Positions 29,401 to 35,682 of a DNA stretch of 64,000 nt are shown here, one piece after another. The DNA is from Arenimonas donghaensis DSM 18148 = HO3-R19. Its GTDB lineage: Bacteria > Pseudomonadota > Gammaproteobacteria > Xanthomonadales > Xanthomonadaceae. A program made the position numbers and the translations under genes. The stretch's first letter is position 1. The number at the start of each line of letters is the position of its first letter. Location: NCBI RefSeq assembly GCF_000743535.1, contig NZ_AVCJ01000007.1, positions 18,860 through 82,859 on the forward strand. The letters are read 5' to 3'. The notes under the pieces are model-generated. The model saw only the letters and a program-made list of their open reading frames with translations, searched no databases and was not told the origin of the DNA.

Positions 29401-29505
29401 GACCAGCACGACCGGCAGCGGCAGCCAGGCCAACCAGGGCAGGACACGCGCTCCCCGCGCCCGCGCGGCTTCGATGACCTGGTTCCCGTTGCGATCACTC
29501 GCCAT
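23419..29505 (-). CDS. Giant membrane-bound multi-PAS/GAF sensor histidine kinase
   Basis: This is a 2028-residue sensor kinase. Residues 20-410 contain about 13 membrane segments. A periplasmic CHASE-like domain (about 415-600) is followed by another membrane helix (629-650) and a coiled coil (652-690). Then come PAS (690-795), PAS (813-922), PAS (945-1050), PAS (1070-1178), GAF (1190-1345), PAS (1356-1468), GAF (1500-1652), PAS (1660-1772), HisKA (1790-1855, His1799 in IASHDLQEP) and HATPase (1905-2012; N box QNLISNALKF, DNGIGFE, GTGIGLAI). The kinase core resembles phytochrome-type kinases, but no PHY domain or conserved chromophore Cys is seen. It carries no receiver domain; the next two genes supply them. 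ATG 29505 lies 18 bases after a tRNA gene. Confidence 0.93.
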   Translation of the reverse strand: MASDRNGNQVIEAARARGARVLPWLAWLPLPVVLVEWLAQTDTLPSGWPGALSLLAPLLVAAGALLRADRRPAMRLAWAVAFACLALLWLAWPAQVADGLRSPSPWLAALAAAIGLGASLGTGTVVVGLLARSLGGFLVAFCGLCLVEVFDAAPGSVALGIGPSLAYLGLGAWLMTRDLVQRPLRVLRFCAASLAGIGLLVMAGWTLEIPYIVQGGTDHVPMQFNSALIALLIAGSLRLLASGHRNMALVPLAPVVLLCLASLAEEYGGLALGTGEWLLTHVIVAEGAEPGRMAPNAATAYLLACLGIALAPSGTTASTARWSATWACGFVIAMIAVIVLTGYVLQIPALRGWSGYTPMALLTSLALLMTGVALVAAGTEHRRALQARAGWMPLAVAAAAVAVSILVWFQIDRDSKASRDALRLRQSELVEKAILGGVAARADALRRTAFRMSQASDEPARLAAFNLDAQIHLNEFQSLVNLVWVGPDAVVRRQFESSSDRVNVVGRKLDADPLRRQLLERVRREGALVQSPPLVLFNGSVGELLVAPVRRDNQLQGFLVGVVSYENLFARALDDVAVENAVELSYGDMLLYSRGTPPPGGSPLQRPVPVSGADVDLKVWSAGSEATPLANILLFTGLITGGLVALALRLASLARERAAVAERRGQELSRQVEAAEIARAALQEAEQELSSVFESISDAFYTLDSDWRFVFVNARTEQLMARSRDQLVGRSVWEAFPEAQGTVIEREFRAAVSQRRAGEFEVYFPPLDGWFFARCYPHPQGLAVYFQDISARKHAEDTARQARAASERAQRMARLGSWELLLDSGELRLSPEAQSIFGLGTTHEIRSFAELAKRVHFEDRERLQQARRRLLAGEESDLEVEYRILRPDGETRHVRELGTLVRNAAGEAVAASGAIQDTTDSQHAQNALRELSRRLEQSLVMNRLVLENSLDVICVLDANGRFTQVSGASEAVWGYTPAELVGRAYYDLAHADDRAHTLREGAAVLAGQPTVDFRNRVVRKDGRVVSMQWSAVWSARERMMFAVARDVTEASRQSAALAEARASLERAQLIARMGAWELDIPNNVLRWSDEVYRIFQVKAGDFAGNYEAFSARVHPDDLAGVEAAQARALAGEGELDIEHRIVLPGGGVGYVHERARLFKDEQGRPWKLAGSVQDITERKRAQELEDGQRLILAGIAARRPLGEGLMAIVRLAERQIPGAVSSILLLDESGEHVLVGAAPNLPAEYNAAIHGLAIGPRAGSCGTAAYRGERVVVADIDNDPLWEGYRRLVQAHGLKACWSTPVKASDGRVVATFATYYSEVREPNEDELKLIDGLAALCAVAIEHDAAFQSISNSQQRFRSLFDEHPDAVYSLDLEGRFTEVNEQFQRLARLRPEDVLGKRFDSLVVESERGVVRAHFTAATHGEARTYEMTGLASDGQRVELRVTNLPIVVGDRVTGVFGIAQDISLLRKHQRDLSEALDGAEALSSQLHRLSEASISVNRDLDEATLYQQLVDRAREIIGAHQAVVSVESGDGRSQLLNAVSLSDKYAQWRDYDVPIDGSGIYVRVGERQQPMRMTQAELEAHPGWRNFGAESARHPPMRGWLAVPMVGSDGKTLGILQLSDKYRGEFSEDDEQVALQFSQMAVIAIERARLLARLQVRDRFFEMSLEVFVVYDPASGRWVQVNQMLADITGYSREELLARPILDFIHPDDAPSTRERSNELGQGRKVQTSFVNRYVSKAGEVRWMEWMSAPAQDGLVYAVGRDITQRLQSEAALRQTLADLNARNRELQDFAFIASHDLQEPLRKIRAFADRLQERHADALTAEARDYLDRTCKAASRMQVLINDLLAYSRVAARSKPFTRVKLDAVLAGVVDDLETSLEASGGRVEAGALPVIEADATQMRQLFQNLISNALKFRSPDRPPVIRVEAEKEAGMDGPGWILRFIDNGIGFEPRHAEKVFAPFQRLHGRQEYDGTGIGLAIVRRIVERHRGAIQAEGRPGEGASFVIRLPERQPADRGTLANPLSEP

Positions 29506-29523
29506 GCGTGATGCGGGCCTCGA

Positions 29524-29599
29524 TGGTGCCGGCTCCCGGAATCGAACCGGGGACCTACCGCTTACAAGGCGGTTGCTCTGCCTGCTGAGCTAAGCCGGC
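29524..29599 (-). tRNA. tRNA-Thr (anticodon TGT)
   Basis: The 76-base tRNA includes an encoded CCA. The acceptor stem GCCGGCT pairs with AGCCGGC, the D arm is TAGCTCAGCAGGCAGAGCA, the anticodon stem ACCGC/GCGGT closes the loop CTTGTAA (anticodon TGT, reading ACA), and the T arm is CCGGTTCGATTCCGG. The sequence fits the bacterial tRNA-Thr(UGU) pattern. Confidence 0.97.
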
Positions 29600-29631
29600 G
29601 TTTCAGGGATTCTAGCGGGAAGCCGCACCGG

Positions 29632-30288
29632 CTAGTCGCATTCACCGCTGCGGGCTTCGATGTCCCGAGGCTGACCCAGCGCCGCCGACCAGTCCAGTCC
29701 TGCGTCGCCCACCAGGTCGATCCACCACTGCGTGGCCTGTTCGGTGCGCGGCTCCAGGCGCGCGCTGAAGCCTTGCGCGGCGATTTCCTCGCGGCGCTTC
29801 TCGGCATTGTCCAGTTCGTTGAACAGGCCGAGGGAAACGGTGTTTTCCTGGTCGCCGGCGGTCACCACGTAATAGTCGCGCACGCCGCGGGCGGCCAGCT
29901 GCCGGGCCGCGGCCAGCGCCTGTTCGCGGCTGCCCGACGCCGGCAGGAAAACGCGGTAGCCGCGCACCTGGGTGGCAGGCACTTCCCGGTACTGGATGCG
30001 CGCCGCCAGCGGCGTCAGTGCATTCATCGCCGCACGCAGTTCGGCCGGCGTGCCGAACGGACCCAGGCTCAGGCACACCGGGCTGTCAGGCATCGGCAGC
30101 GGCACGCCGGCCAGCTCGGCGGCATCGGCCGGGGCCGGGGCTTCGGCCTCGCCGAGCAGCACCAGGCCACCGACGCCGGACTCCAGCGACGGCGGCGGGC
30201 TGGCGACGGGCGATTCGTGCGCAAACCACCACAGGGCCACGGCAAGGTTCATGCAGGCCAGCAGCACCACGAGGTTCCTGGTGATCAT
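29632..30288 (-). CDS. SPOR-domain-containing membrane-anchored protein
   Basis: The 218-residue protein has an N-terminal membrane anchor (NLVVLLACMNLAVALWWFAH, about 5-24) and a periplasmic region. A SPOR-like peptidoglycan-binding fold runs from about residue 70 (CLSLGPFGTPAELRAAMNAL...GYRVFLPASGSREQALAAARQLAARGVRDYYVV...NTVSLGLFNELDNAEKRREEIAAQGFSARLEPR). SPOR domains bind denuded septal glycans. The ATG overlaps the coaX stop by four bases, so it is the last gene of the plsY-birA-coaX run. Confidence 0.88.
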   Translation of the reverse strand: MITRNLVVLLACMNLAVALWWFAHESPVASPPPSLESGVGGLVLLGEAEAPAPADAAELAGVPLPMPDSPVCLSLGPFGTPAELRAAMNALTPLAARIQYREVPATQVRGYRVFLPASGSREQALAAARQLAARGVRDYYVVTAGDQENTVSLGLFNELDNAEKRREEIAAQGFSARLEPRTEQATQWWIDLVGDAGLDWSAALGQPRDIEARSGECD

Positions 30289-31037
30289 GACGCCGTTGCT
30301 CCCACGTTCTCGGCGTAGACCGCCAGTCCTTCCAGCACCAGCGCAGGCGCCGGCTCGACATCCAGTTCAAGTGCCGCGGCCAGCCGTTGGCCACCGCCGC
30401 CTCCGACCAACACGACCGGGGCCGTGCCGAGCAAGCGGGTCGCTTCGCGCTGGCTGCGCTCGACCAGGCCGGCCGCCGCGCCCAGGCTGCCGCCGGCCAG
30501 CGCATCGGCGGTGTCGGCAGCGAACGCATGCGCCTCGCCACCCGCATAGGCCAGGGCCGGGAAGCGGGCCGCCAGTGCCGCCCGCATGTGTTCCGGGCTG
30601 GGGGCGATGACGCCGCCCCGATGCAGGCCGTCGGCGTCGAGCAAATCGACGGTGAGCGCGCTGCCCGCCGACACCAGCAGCCAAGGCCCCGGGCCGCGTG
30701 CGCGCGCGGCCAGCAGCGCCAGGAACCGGTCCACGCCCAGGCGCGAAGGTTCGGCGTAGGCGATGCGTACGCCGGCCGCCTCGGCAAGGGTGCGCACGCG
30801 CTGGGCCGGGCAGCCGTGGCTGGCCAGCTGGCCGGCGACGGCCGCGGTGACGTCCGGCCCGGCGACCGAGGCCAGCCAGCAGGTGTCGCCCTGGCGCAGT
30901 TGCGCCAGCCAGGGTTGCAGGGTGGCGGGGAAGTCGGTGGCGCCATGCGACCAGGCCTGGACATCGCCCAGCTCGCCGGAGGCTGGCCAGGCGGCCAGCT
31001 TCAGGCGGGAATTGCCGAGGTCGAGCAGCCAGTTCAT
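30285..31037 (-). CDS. coaX: Type III pantothenate kinase
   Basis: The 250-residue ASKHA-fold kinase catalyses the first step of coenzyme A synthesis. Family motifs are the N-terminal LLDLGNSRLKLA (phosphate loop, catalytic Asp6), the pantothenate region RLGVDRFLALLAA, SAGSALTVDLLDADGLHRGGVIAPS in the adenosine/phosphate region, and VLVGGGGGQRL near the C-terminus. It overlaps birA by four bases at its start (ATGA) and the SPOR gene at its end. The birA-coaX pairing is common in proteobacteria. Confidence 0.94.
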   Translation of the reverse strand: MNWLLDLGNSRLKLAAWPASGELGDVQAWSHGATDFPATLQPWLAQLRQGDTCWLASVAGPDVTAAVAGQLASHGCPAQRVRTLAEAAGVRIAYAEPSRLGVDRFLALLAARARGPGPWLLVSAGSALTVDLLDADGLHRGGVIAPSPEHMRAALAARFPALAYAGGEAHAFAADTADALAGGSLGAAAGLVERSQREATRLLGTAPVVLVGGGGGQRLAAALELDVEPAPALVLEGLAVYAENVGATAS

Positions 31038-31999
31038 GCCGCGCGAAGGCTCGTTTCGCCGGCATGGCAGCGCTGCTCGCCGTCGGCAGTGCGCAATCGC
31101 AGCGCGCCCTCGGCATCGATGCCCAGCGCAATGCCGTCGATGGGCCGGCCGGCGTGTTCAAGCCGCACCGGTTTGCCGGCCAGCAGGTCCAGGCGGGCCC
31201 AGGTGTCCTGCCACGGCGCCAGCCCCTCGGATTCGAAGCGTGCCAGCAGCGGCACCAGGGCATCGAGCAACGCAACGCAGAGCTCGGTTCGACGCGGTGG
31301 CGTTGGCGACAGCGCGGCCAGGTCGCACCAGGGCTGGTCGATGCCGGCGCCGGCCGAAGCCGGCATCGCCACGTTCAGCCCGAGGCCGACCACCACCTGC
31401 AGCGGTCCGGCGGCGTCACCGCGGATTTCCACCAGGATTCCACCCAGCTTTCGACCGTCGGCGAGCAGGTCGTTCGGCCACTTCAGGCCGACGCGATCGA
31501 ATCCCAGGCGGTGCAGCGCCTGGGCGGTGGCGGCGCCGACGGCGAGGCTCAGTCCCTGCAGCGCGGCAACACCCGTGTCGAACCGGCGCGACAGGCTCAT
31601 GTACACGTGCGCGGCCAGCGGCGAGGCCCAGGGTCGGCCTCGCCGACCGCGACCGGCGGTCTGGCGCTCGGCGAGCCAGGCCTGCACGCCCTGCTCCGGT
31701 GCCGGCTGGCGCAGGGCCTGGGCATTGGTCGAGTCGGTCTCGAAGTCGAGCGTCAGGCCAGCCAGGTGCGCGCGGGCATCCGCCGAAAGCCCGGCCAGCA
31801 GGCTTTCGGCGTCGACCAGGTCCAGCGGACGCGCCAGCGAGTAGCCGTTGCCGGGCGTGGCGAGTACGTCGACGCCGGCGGCGCGCAGGACCTGGATGCG
31901 CTTCCAGACCGCACTGCGGGTGATGCCCAGTTCGGCGGCCAGGTCGGCGCCCGAAGCCGGCCCGCGGGCCAGGCGCATGAGCAGGGTGCGCGTGCTCAT
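31034..31999 (-). CDS. birA: Bifunctional biotin--protein ligase / biotin operon repressor
   Basis: The 321-residue protein has an N-terminal winged-helix DNA-binding domain (residues 1-65: GADLAAELGITRSAVWKRIQVLRAAGVDV). The ligase core carries TDSTNAQA, the ATP loop TAGRGRRGRPW, LKWPNDLLADGRKLGGILVE and VGLGLNV, and ends in the SH3-like C-terminal domain. It biotinylates the acetyl-CoA carboxylase carrier protein and, with the HTH present, may repress biotin genes. ATG 31999 overlaps the plsY stop by four bases. Upstream in-frame codons lie inside plsY and are not used. Confidence 0.96.
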   Translation of the reverse strand: MSTRTLLMRLARGPASGADLAAELGITRSAVWKRIQVLRAAGVDVLATPGNGYSLARPLDLVDAESLLAGLSADARAHLAGLTLDFETDSTNAQALRQPAPEQGVQAWLAERQTAGRGRRGRPWASPLAAHVYMSLSRRFDTGVAALQGLSLAVGAATAQALHRLGFDRVGLKWPNDLLADGRKLGGILVEIRGDAAGPLQVVVGLGLNVAMPASAGAGIDQPWCDLAALSPTPPRRTELCVALLDALVPLLARFESEGLAPWQDTWARLDLLAGKPVRLEHAGRPIDGIALGIDAEGALRLRTADGEQRCHAGETSLRAA

Positions 32000-32607
32000 G
32001 CCCGGCTCCGGCGCAGCAGGCGCGCGCGTTCGAAGCGCGGTTCGGTGCCGGCACGCAACCGTGCCAGGTTGCCGCGATGGGTGAAGACCAGGAACAACGC
32101 CAGCACGACCACGAACGCCAGCCGCTCCGGGGCACCGCCGGTCGCCAGCGCGAGCGGCACCAGGGTGGCGCCGGCAATGATCGTGGACAGTCCGACGAAA
32201 CCCGTGGCCGCCAGCACCAGCAGCCAGGCTCCGATCAGCACCGCCACCGCGATCGGCCACAGCACCAGCAGCGCACCGACCAGGGTGCCGGCACCCTTGC
32301 CGCCGCGGAACCCATGGAACACCGGATAGACATGGCCCAGCACCGCGGCCGCCGCCGCGGCGTAGGGCAGCCAGGCGACGCCGGCACCAAAGCGCAGCGC
32401 CAGCCAGGCCGCCAGCGCGCCCTTGCCCACGTCCACCAGCACGGTGCCCAGGGCGAATCTCCAGCCCTGGGTGCGCAGGGCATTGGTGCCACCGGCGTTG
32501 CCGCTGCCCTGGGTCCGGATATCGACGCCACGCAGTTTGCCCAGCAACAGGCTGCCGGACAGCGAACCAAGCAGGTAGGCAAGCAGGATGAGGACCGCGA
32601 CGATCAT
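31996..32607 (-). CDS. plsY: Glycerol-3-phosphate acyltransferase PlsY
   Basis: The 203-residue inner-membrane acyltransferase uses acyl-phosphate as donor to acylate glycerol-3-phosphate, the first step of phosphatidic acid synthesis. PlsY motifs are visible: LLGSLSGSLLLGKLRGVDIRTQGSGNAGGTNALRT has the S(G)SL and GSGNxGxTN glycerol-phosphate loop, followed by GHVYPVFHGFRGGKGAGTL and the C-terminal FTHRGNLARL. About five membrane helices are present. ATG 32607 lies 42 bases after the DAK2-DegV fusion gene on the same strand, which suggests supply of acyl-phosphate by that enzyme. Confidence 0.96.
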   Translation of the reverse strand: MIVAVLILLAYLLGSLSGSLLLGKLRGVDIRTQGSGNAGGTNALRTQGWRFALGTVLVDVGKGALAAWLALRFGAGVAWLPYAAAAAAVLGHVYPVFHGFRGGKGAGTLVGALLVLWPIAVAVLIGAWLLVLAATGFVGLSTIIAGATLVPLALATGGAPERLAFVVVLALFLVFTHRGNLARLRAGTEPRFERARLLRRSRA

Positions 32608-32649
32608 GCCGGCATTATGGGCCACGCCCACGCAGCCGTCAGTCGCGGC

Positions 32650-34461
32650 CTAGTTTGCCGGCTGCAGGGAAACCACCAGCGCCCCGGGCCCGGCGTGCGC
32701 GCCGACCGCCGAACCGGTCTCGACCAGCCACGACTGCTCGGGTGCCAGTCGTTCGCGCAGCGCATCGAGCACCCGCTGGCCATCGGACGCGGCATCGCAG
32801 TGGCCCACCATCAGGCGCAGCCGCACGCCCGTCGGCGCGCGCCGGGCCACGTAGGCCGCATAACGCTCGGGCACGCGGTGCTTGCCGAACAGGCCGGCGA
32901 CGACGCCGAGCTTGCCACTGGCCTTGACCCGGGCAATCGGCGTCAGCCCCAACCACTCCGCCGGCGCCTTGGCCCAGGACGGGATGCGGCCGCCACGCAC
33001 CGCGTGGCTGATGTCCCGCGCCAGCGCCCAGGTGAGCGTCAGCGGCTTGAGCCGTTCGAGCTCGGCGAGAATCTGCGCTGGCGTGGCGCCCGCCGCGGCC
33101 AGTTCGCCGGCCCGTATCACCAGCAGGCCTTCGCCGGTCGAGGCATTGCCGGTGTCGAAAACGTGGGTGCGGTCCGGATGGCCGCGCTGCGCCGCCGTTT
33201 CCGCCGACTGCAGCGTGCCCGACACCGCCCGCGACAGGCCGACGTAGACCAGTTCGCGGTGGTGCGAGAGCAGGAATTCGAACTGCCGGCGGAAATCACC
33301 CGGCGGCGGCTGGCTGGTGCGTGGAAGCACCGCTTCGGTGCGCAGCTTGCGGTAGAACTCCGCCGTCGACAGGCCGACCTTGTCCAGGAAATCCTGGTCA
33401 CCGAAATTCACCCGCGCCGGCACCATGTGCACGTTCAGGCGCTTCATCTCCCCGGCCGGCAGGTCGGCGGCGCTGTCGGTGATGATCGCCACGCCGGCGG
33501 CGCCCGCTGCGGTGCGGGCCTGGGCGTGCATGTCGTCGGCCTTGGTGTTCTCCACCCGGCCGAAGCGGCCGGCGGTGTCGAACAGCTGGCAGGGTTCGGA
33601 CACGTGCGCATGCAGCCGCAGGCGCGACGTGCTGCCCGCGATCACCACGCATGAAGCGCCCAGGGCGTCGACCGCGTCGCGCAGCCCGGCGCGATCCATG
33701 CCCTCGCCCACCAGCAGGCATTCGCTGCACCAGCGGTGTTCGGGATCGGCCTCGGCAAGTTCGCCGTGGACCTGGGCGGCCTCCAGGTCGCCGGGCAGGT
33801 CGTCGGCAAGCCCCGATGCATCCACGGCGCCGGAGGCGATGAACTCGTGGATCCCTTCGAGCAGGTCGACGAATCCCTGGGCGCCGGCGTCCACCACCCC
33901 GGCCCTGGCCAGCACCGCGAGCTGGGTCGGCGTCGCGGCCAGCGCCTGGCGGCTGCGCTCGAGCGCGTCCCGGAACCACCGGGCGAGATCGCCGTCGGCA
34001 GCAGGCTCCAGGCCGTCGGCAAAGGCACTGATGACGCTCAGGATGGTCCCCTCGCGCGGATCCGAGAGCGCCTGCCGGGCCGAGGTCGCACCGGCCCGCA
34101 CCGCCCGTGCCAGCGCCGGCGGCTCCAGGGTGCGGGCGTTGCCCGCCGCCTCGGCGACGCCGGTGAGGAACTGCGCCAGGATGGCGCCCGAATTGCCCCG
34201 GGCACCGTCGACCGCGTCCTCGCCGACCCGCCGCAGCAAGTCGCCGGCCCCTTGCCCGCGCCGGCTCAATGCACCGGTCAGCACGCCGCCCAGGGTGAAG
34301 GCCAGGTTGCTGCCGGTGTCGCCGTCGGGCACCGGGAAGACGTTGATCTTGTTGAGCATCTCGCGCTGGGCGATGACCCGGCGGGCACCGGCGATGAGCG
34401 CGCGGCGCAGGGCCGGGCCACGAATCAGCGGGCTGGGAAAGGTCAGGTTGGCGGCATTCAT
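32650..34461 (-). CDS. DAK2-DegV fusion protein, probable fused fatty acid kinase (FakA-FakB type)
   Basis: The 603-residue protein joins two parts that are usually separate subunits. Residues 1-315 are FakA-like: a DAK2/DhaL nucleotide-binding domain with NVFPVPDGDTGSN (metal-binding Asp46, Asp48), ARGNSGAILAQFL and VVDAGAQGFV, then the FakA middle/C-terminal segment. Residues 320-603 are a DegV domain: IITDSAADLP at the start, TSQPPPGDF, VGLSRAVSGTLQSA and SHAVRGGRIPSWAK, which in FakB proteins bind the fatty acid carboxylate. Fak phosphorylates exogenous fatty acids to acyl-phosphate. ATG 34461 is chosen because homologues start close to this point; 34500 is also possible. Confidence 0.9.
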   Translation of the reverse strand: MNAANLTFPSPLIRGPALRRALIAGARRVIAQREMLNKINVFPVPDGDTGSNLAFTLGGVLTGALSRRGQGAGDLLRRVGEDAVDGARGNSGAILAQFLTGVAEAAGNARTLEPPALARAVRAGATSARQALSDPREGTILSVISAFADGLEPAADGDLARWFRDALERSRQALAATPTQLAVLARAGVVDAGAQGFVDLLEGIHEFIASGAVDASGLADDLPGDLEAAQVHGELAEADPEHRWCSECLLVGEGMDRAGLRDAVDALGASCVVIAGSTSRLRLHAHVSEPCQLFDTAGRFGRVENTKADDMHAQARTAAGAAGVAIITDSAADLPAGEMKRLNVHMVPARVNFGDQDFLDKVGLSTAEFYRKLRTEAVLPRTSQPPPGDFRRQFEFLLSHHRELVYVGLSRAVSGTLQSAETAAQRGHPDRTHVFDTGNASTGEGLLVIRAGELAAAGATPAQILAELERLKPLTLTWALARDISHAVRGGRIPSWAKAPAEWLGLTPIARVKASGKLGVVAGLFGKHRVPERYAAYVARRAPTGVRLRLMVGHCDAASDGQRVLDALRERLAPEQSWLVETGSAVGAHAGPGALVVSLQPAN

Positions 34462-34523
34462 GTGCCGCCGGAGTCTGCCCGAACGCACGCGCTTGTCCAT
34501 GCTGCAGTGCCGCAAAACGGGCA

Positions 34524-34552
34524 CTGGCGGCCGCCGGCGCAATCGGTAGAAT
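34524..34552 (+). promoter_or_regulatory. Candidate promoter of the small exported protein and mtfA
   Basis: CTGGCG (34524-34529), a 17-base spacer and TAGAAT (34547-34552) lie 64 bases before the ATG at 34617. The -10 is good and the -35 matches three of six positions. It lies in the divergent gap with the DAK2-DegV gene. Confidence 0.4.
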
Positions 34553-34616
34553 CGGGTGCAACCTTTCGGCATCCCCGCGCATCCCTCAGGGTGTCCCGCC
34601 ACTGCAGGTGTCGTCC

Positions 34617-34871
34617 ATGTTTCGTATCGCGCTAAGCCTCAGCCTCTTGTTCGCCGCCGCCACGATCCAGGCGGCCGAGCCGGCACCCGCGACGGCCGAG
34701 TCGGGTTCGTGTGCGAAAGCAGCCACCGAAGCCGAAAAGCCGGTCGAGAGCAGCGTCGGCGAGACCAGCCCCGCGCCGGGCGCCACCGCCCCGGTCCGTC
34801 CACGCAGCAGCGGCGCCTCCGGTCGTCCCGCCCCGCGATGGAACTCCCTGCTGCCCGGCATGATCCGCTGA
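34617..34871 (+). CDS. Small exported protein of unknown function
   Basis: The 84-residue protein has a clear signal peptide (MFRIALSLSLLFAAATIQA, cleavage near AEP) and a low-complexity mature part rich in Ala, Pro, Ser, Glu and Arg, with one cysteine (SCAKAATEAEKP) and a basic end (RPRSSGASGRPAPRWNSLLP). I do not recognise a family. It is preceded by a plausible promoter and lies 46 bases before mtfA. ATG 34617 is chosen because the signal peptide begins there; the frame opens three codons earlier. Confidence 0.6.
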   Translation: MFRIALSLSLLFAAATIQAAEPAPATAESGSCAKAATEAEKPVESSVGETSPAPGATAPVRPRSSGASGRPAPRWNSLLPGMIR

Positions 34872-34917
34872 CCCGGCAGGACGTGCCCGGCAAGGTCGCG
34901 GCCCGCACGCATCGGGC

Positions 34918-35682
34918 ATGAAATCCCTGTTCCGGCGGCTTCGCGCCGCCAAGTCCGCCCCGACGCTGTCGTCCGACCAGTGCGATGCGCTGGCGCGGTC
35001 CCTGCCCTTCCTGGCACGCCTGGCGCCGGACCGGCGTACGCGGCTGCACGCGCTCGTCGCCCGATTCCTGGACGAAAAAACCATCACCCCGCTGCAGGGC
35101 CTGGCGCTCGATCCGCAGCAGCACCTGCAGCTGGCGGGGCTGGCTTGCCTGCCCTTGCTCGAATTCGGCGCCGAAGGGCTTCACGGCTGGCGCCAGGTGC
35201 TGGTGTATCCGGGCGCGTTCCGCGTCCGCCGGCGCCACCACGACGAGGACACCGGCGTCGTCGCCGAATGGACGGAAGACCTCACCGGCGAGGCCTGGGA
35301 CCAGGGCCCGCTGGTGCTGAGCTGGGACGACATCCAGGCCGAGCTGGCCGAACCCGAGGCAGGCTTCCAGCTGGTGGTGCACGAGATGGCGCACAAGATC
35401 GACATCCTCGACGGCGCCATGGACGGGACGCCGCCGCTGCCGGCGGCGTGGCAGCGCCAGTGGGCCCGCGACTTCCAGGCGGCCTACGACGCGTTCTGCG
35501 CGCGCGTGGATGCCGGCGAGGACACCGCCATCGACGCGTACGCCGCCGAGGCGCCCGAGGAATTCTTCGCCGTGGCCAGCGAGTACCATTTTTCGGCACC
35601 GGCGCTGCTGGCGCGGGAAATGCCGGCGGTGGCCGGGCACCTGCAGCGTTTTTACGGCGAGTCGCCGATTCCCGGCGGTTAG
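34918..35682 (+). CDS. mtfA: MtfA-type zinc-dependent peptidase
   Basis: The 254-residue protein matches MtfA, a cytoplasmic aminopeptidase that in Escherichia coli binds the repressor Mlc and so influences glucose PTS expression. The metal site is VVHEMAHKIDILDG (HExxH) with the third ligand in APEEFFAVASEYHF. Upstream blocks include LDEKTITPLQGL and VLVYPGAFRV. The end of the gene overlaps the convergent phoQ-like stop by four bases (35679-35682), so the two genes share their stop region without a terminator between them. Confidence 0.92.
   Translation: MKSLFRRLRAAKSAPTLSSDQCDALARSLPFLARLAPDRRTRLHALVARFLDEKTITPLQGLALDPQQHLQLAGLACLPLLEFGAEGLHGWRQVLVYPGAFRVRRRHHDEDTGVVAEWTEDLTGEAWDQGPLVLSWDDIQAELAEPEAGFQLVVHEMAHKIDILDGAMDGTPPLPAAWQRQWARDFQAAYDAFCARVDAGEDTAIDAYAAEAPEEFFAVASEYHFSAPALLAREMPAVAGHLQRFYGESPIPGG

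Noticed and set aside
23419..29505. Bacteriophytochrome identity for the giant kinase
   Set aside because: The kinase core and Rcp1-type neighbour are phytochrome-like, but no PHY domain, conserved bilin-binding cysteine or PAS-GAF-PHY order is present.
34462..34602. N-terminal extension of the DAK2-DegV fusion to 34602
   Set aside because: The extra 47 residues are Arg/Pro/Gly-rich with no resemblance to FakA starts, and part overlaps the likely promoter of the plus-strand gene.
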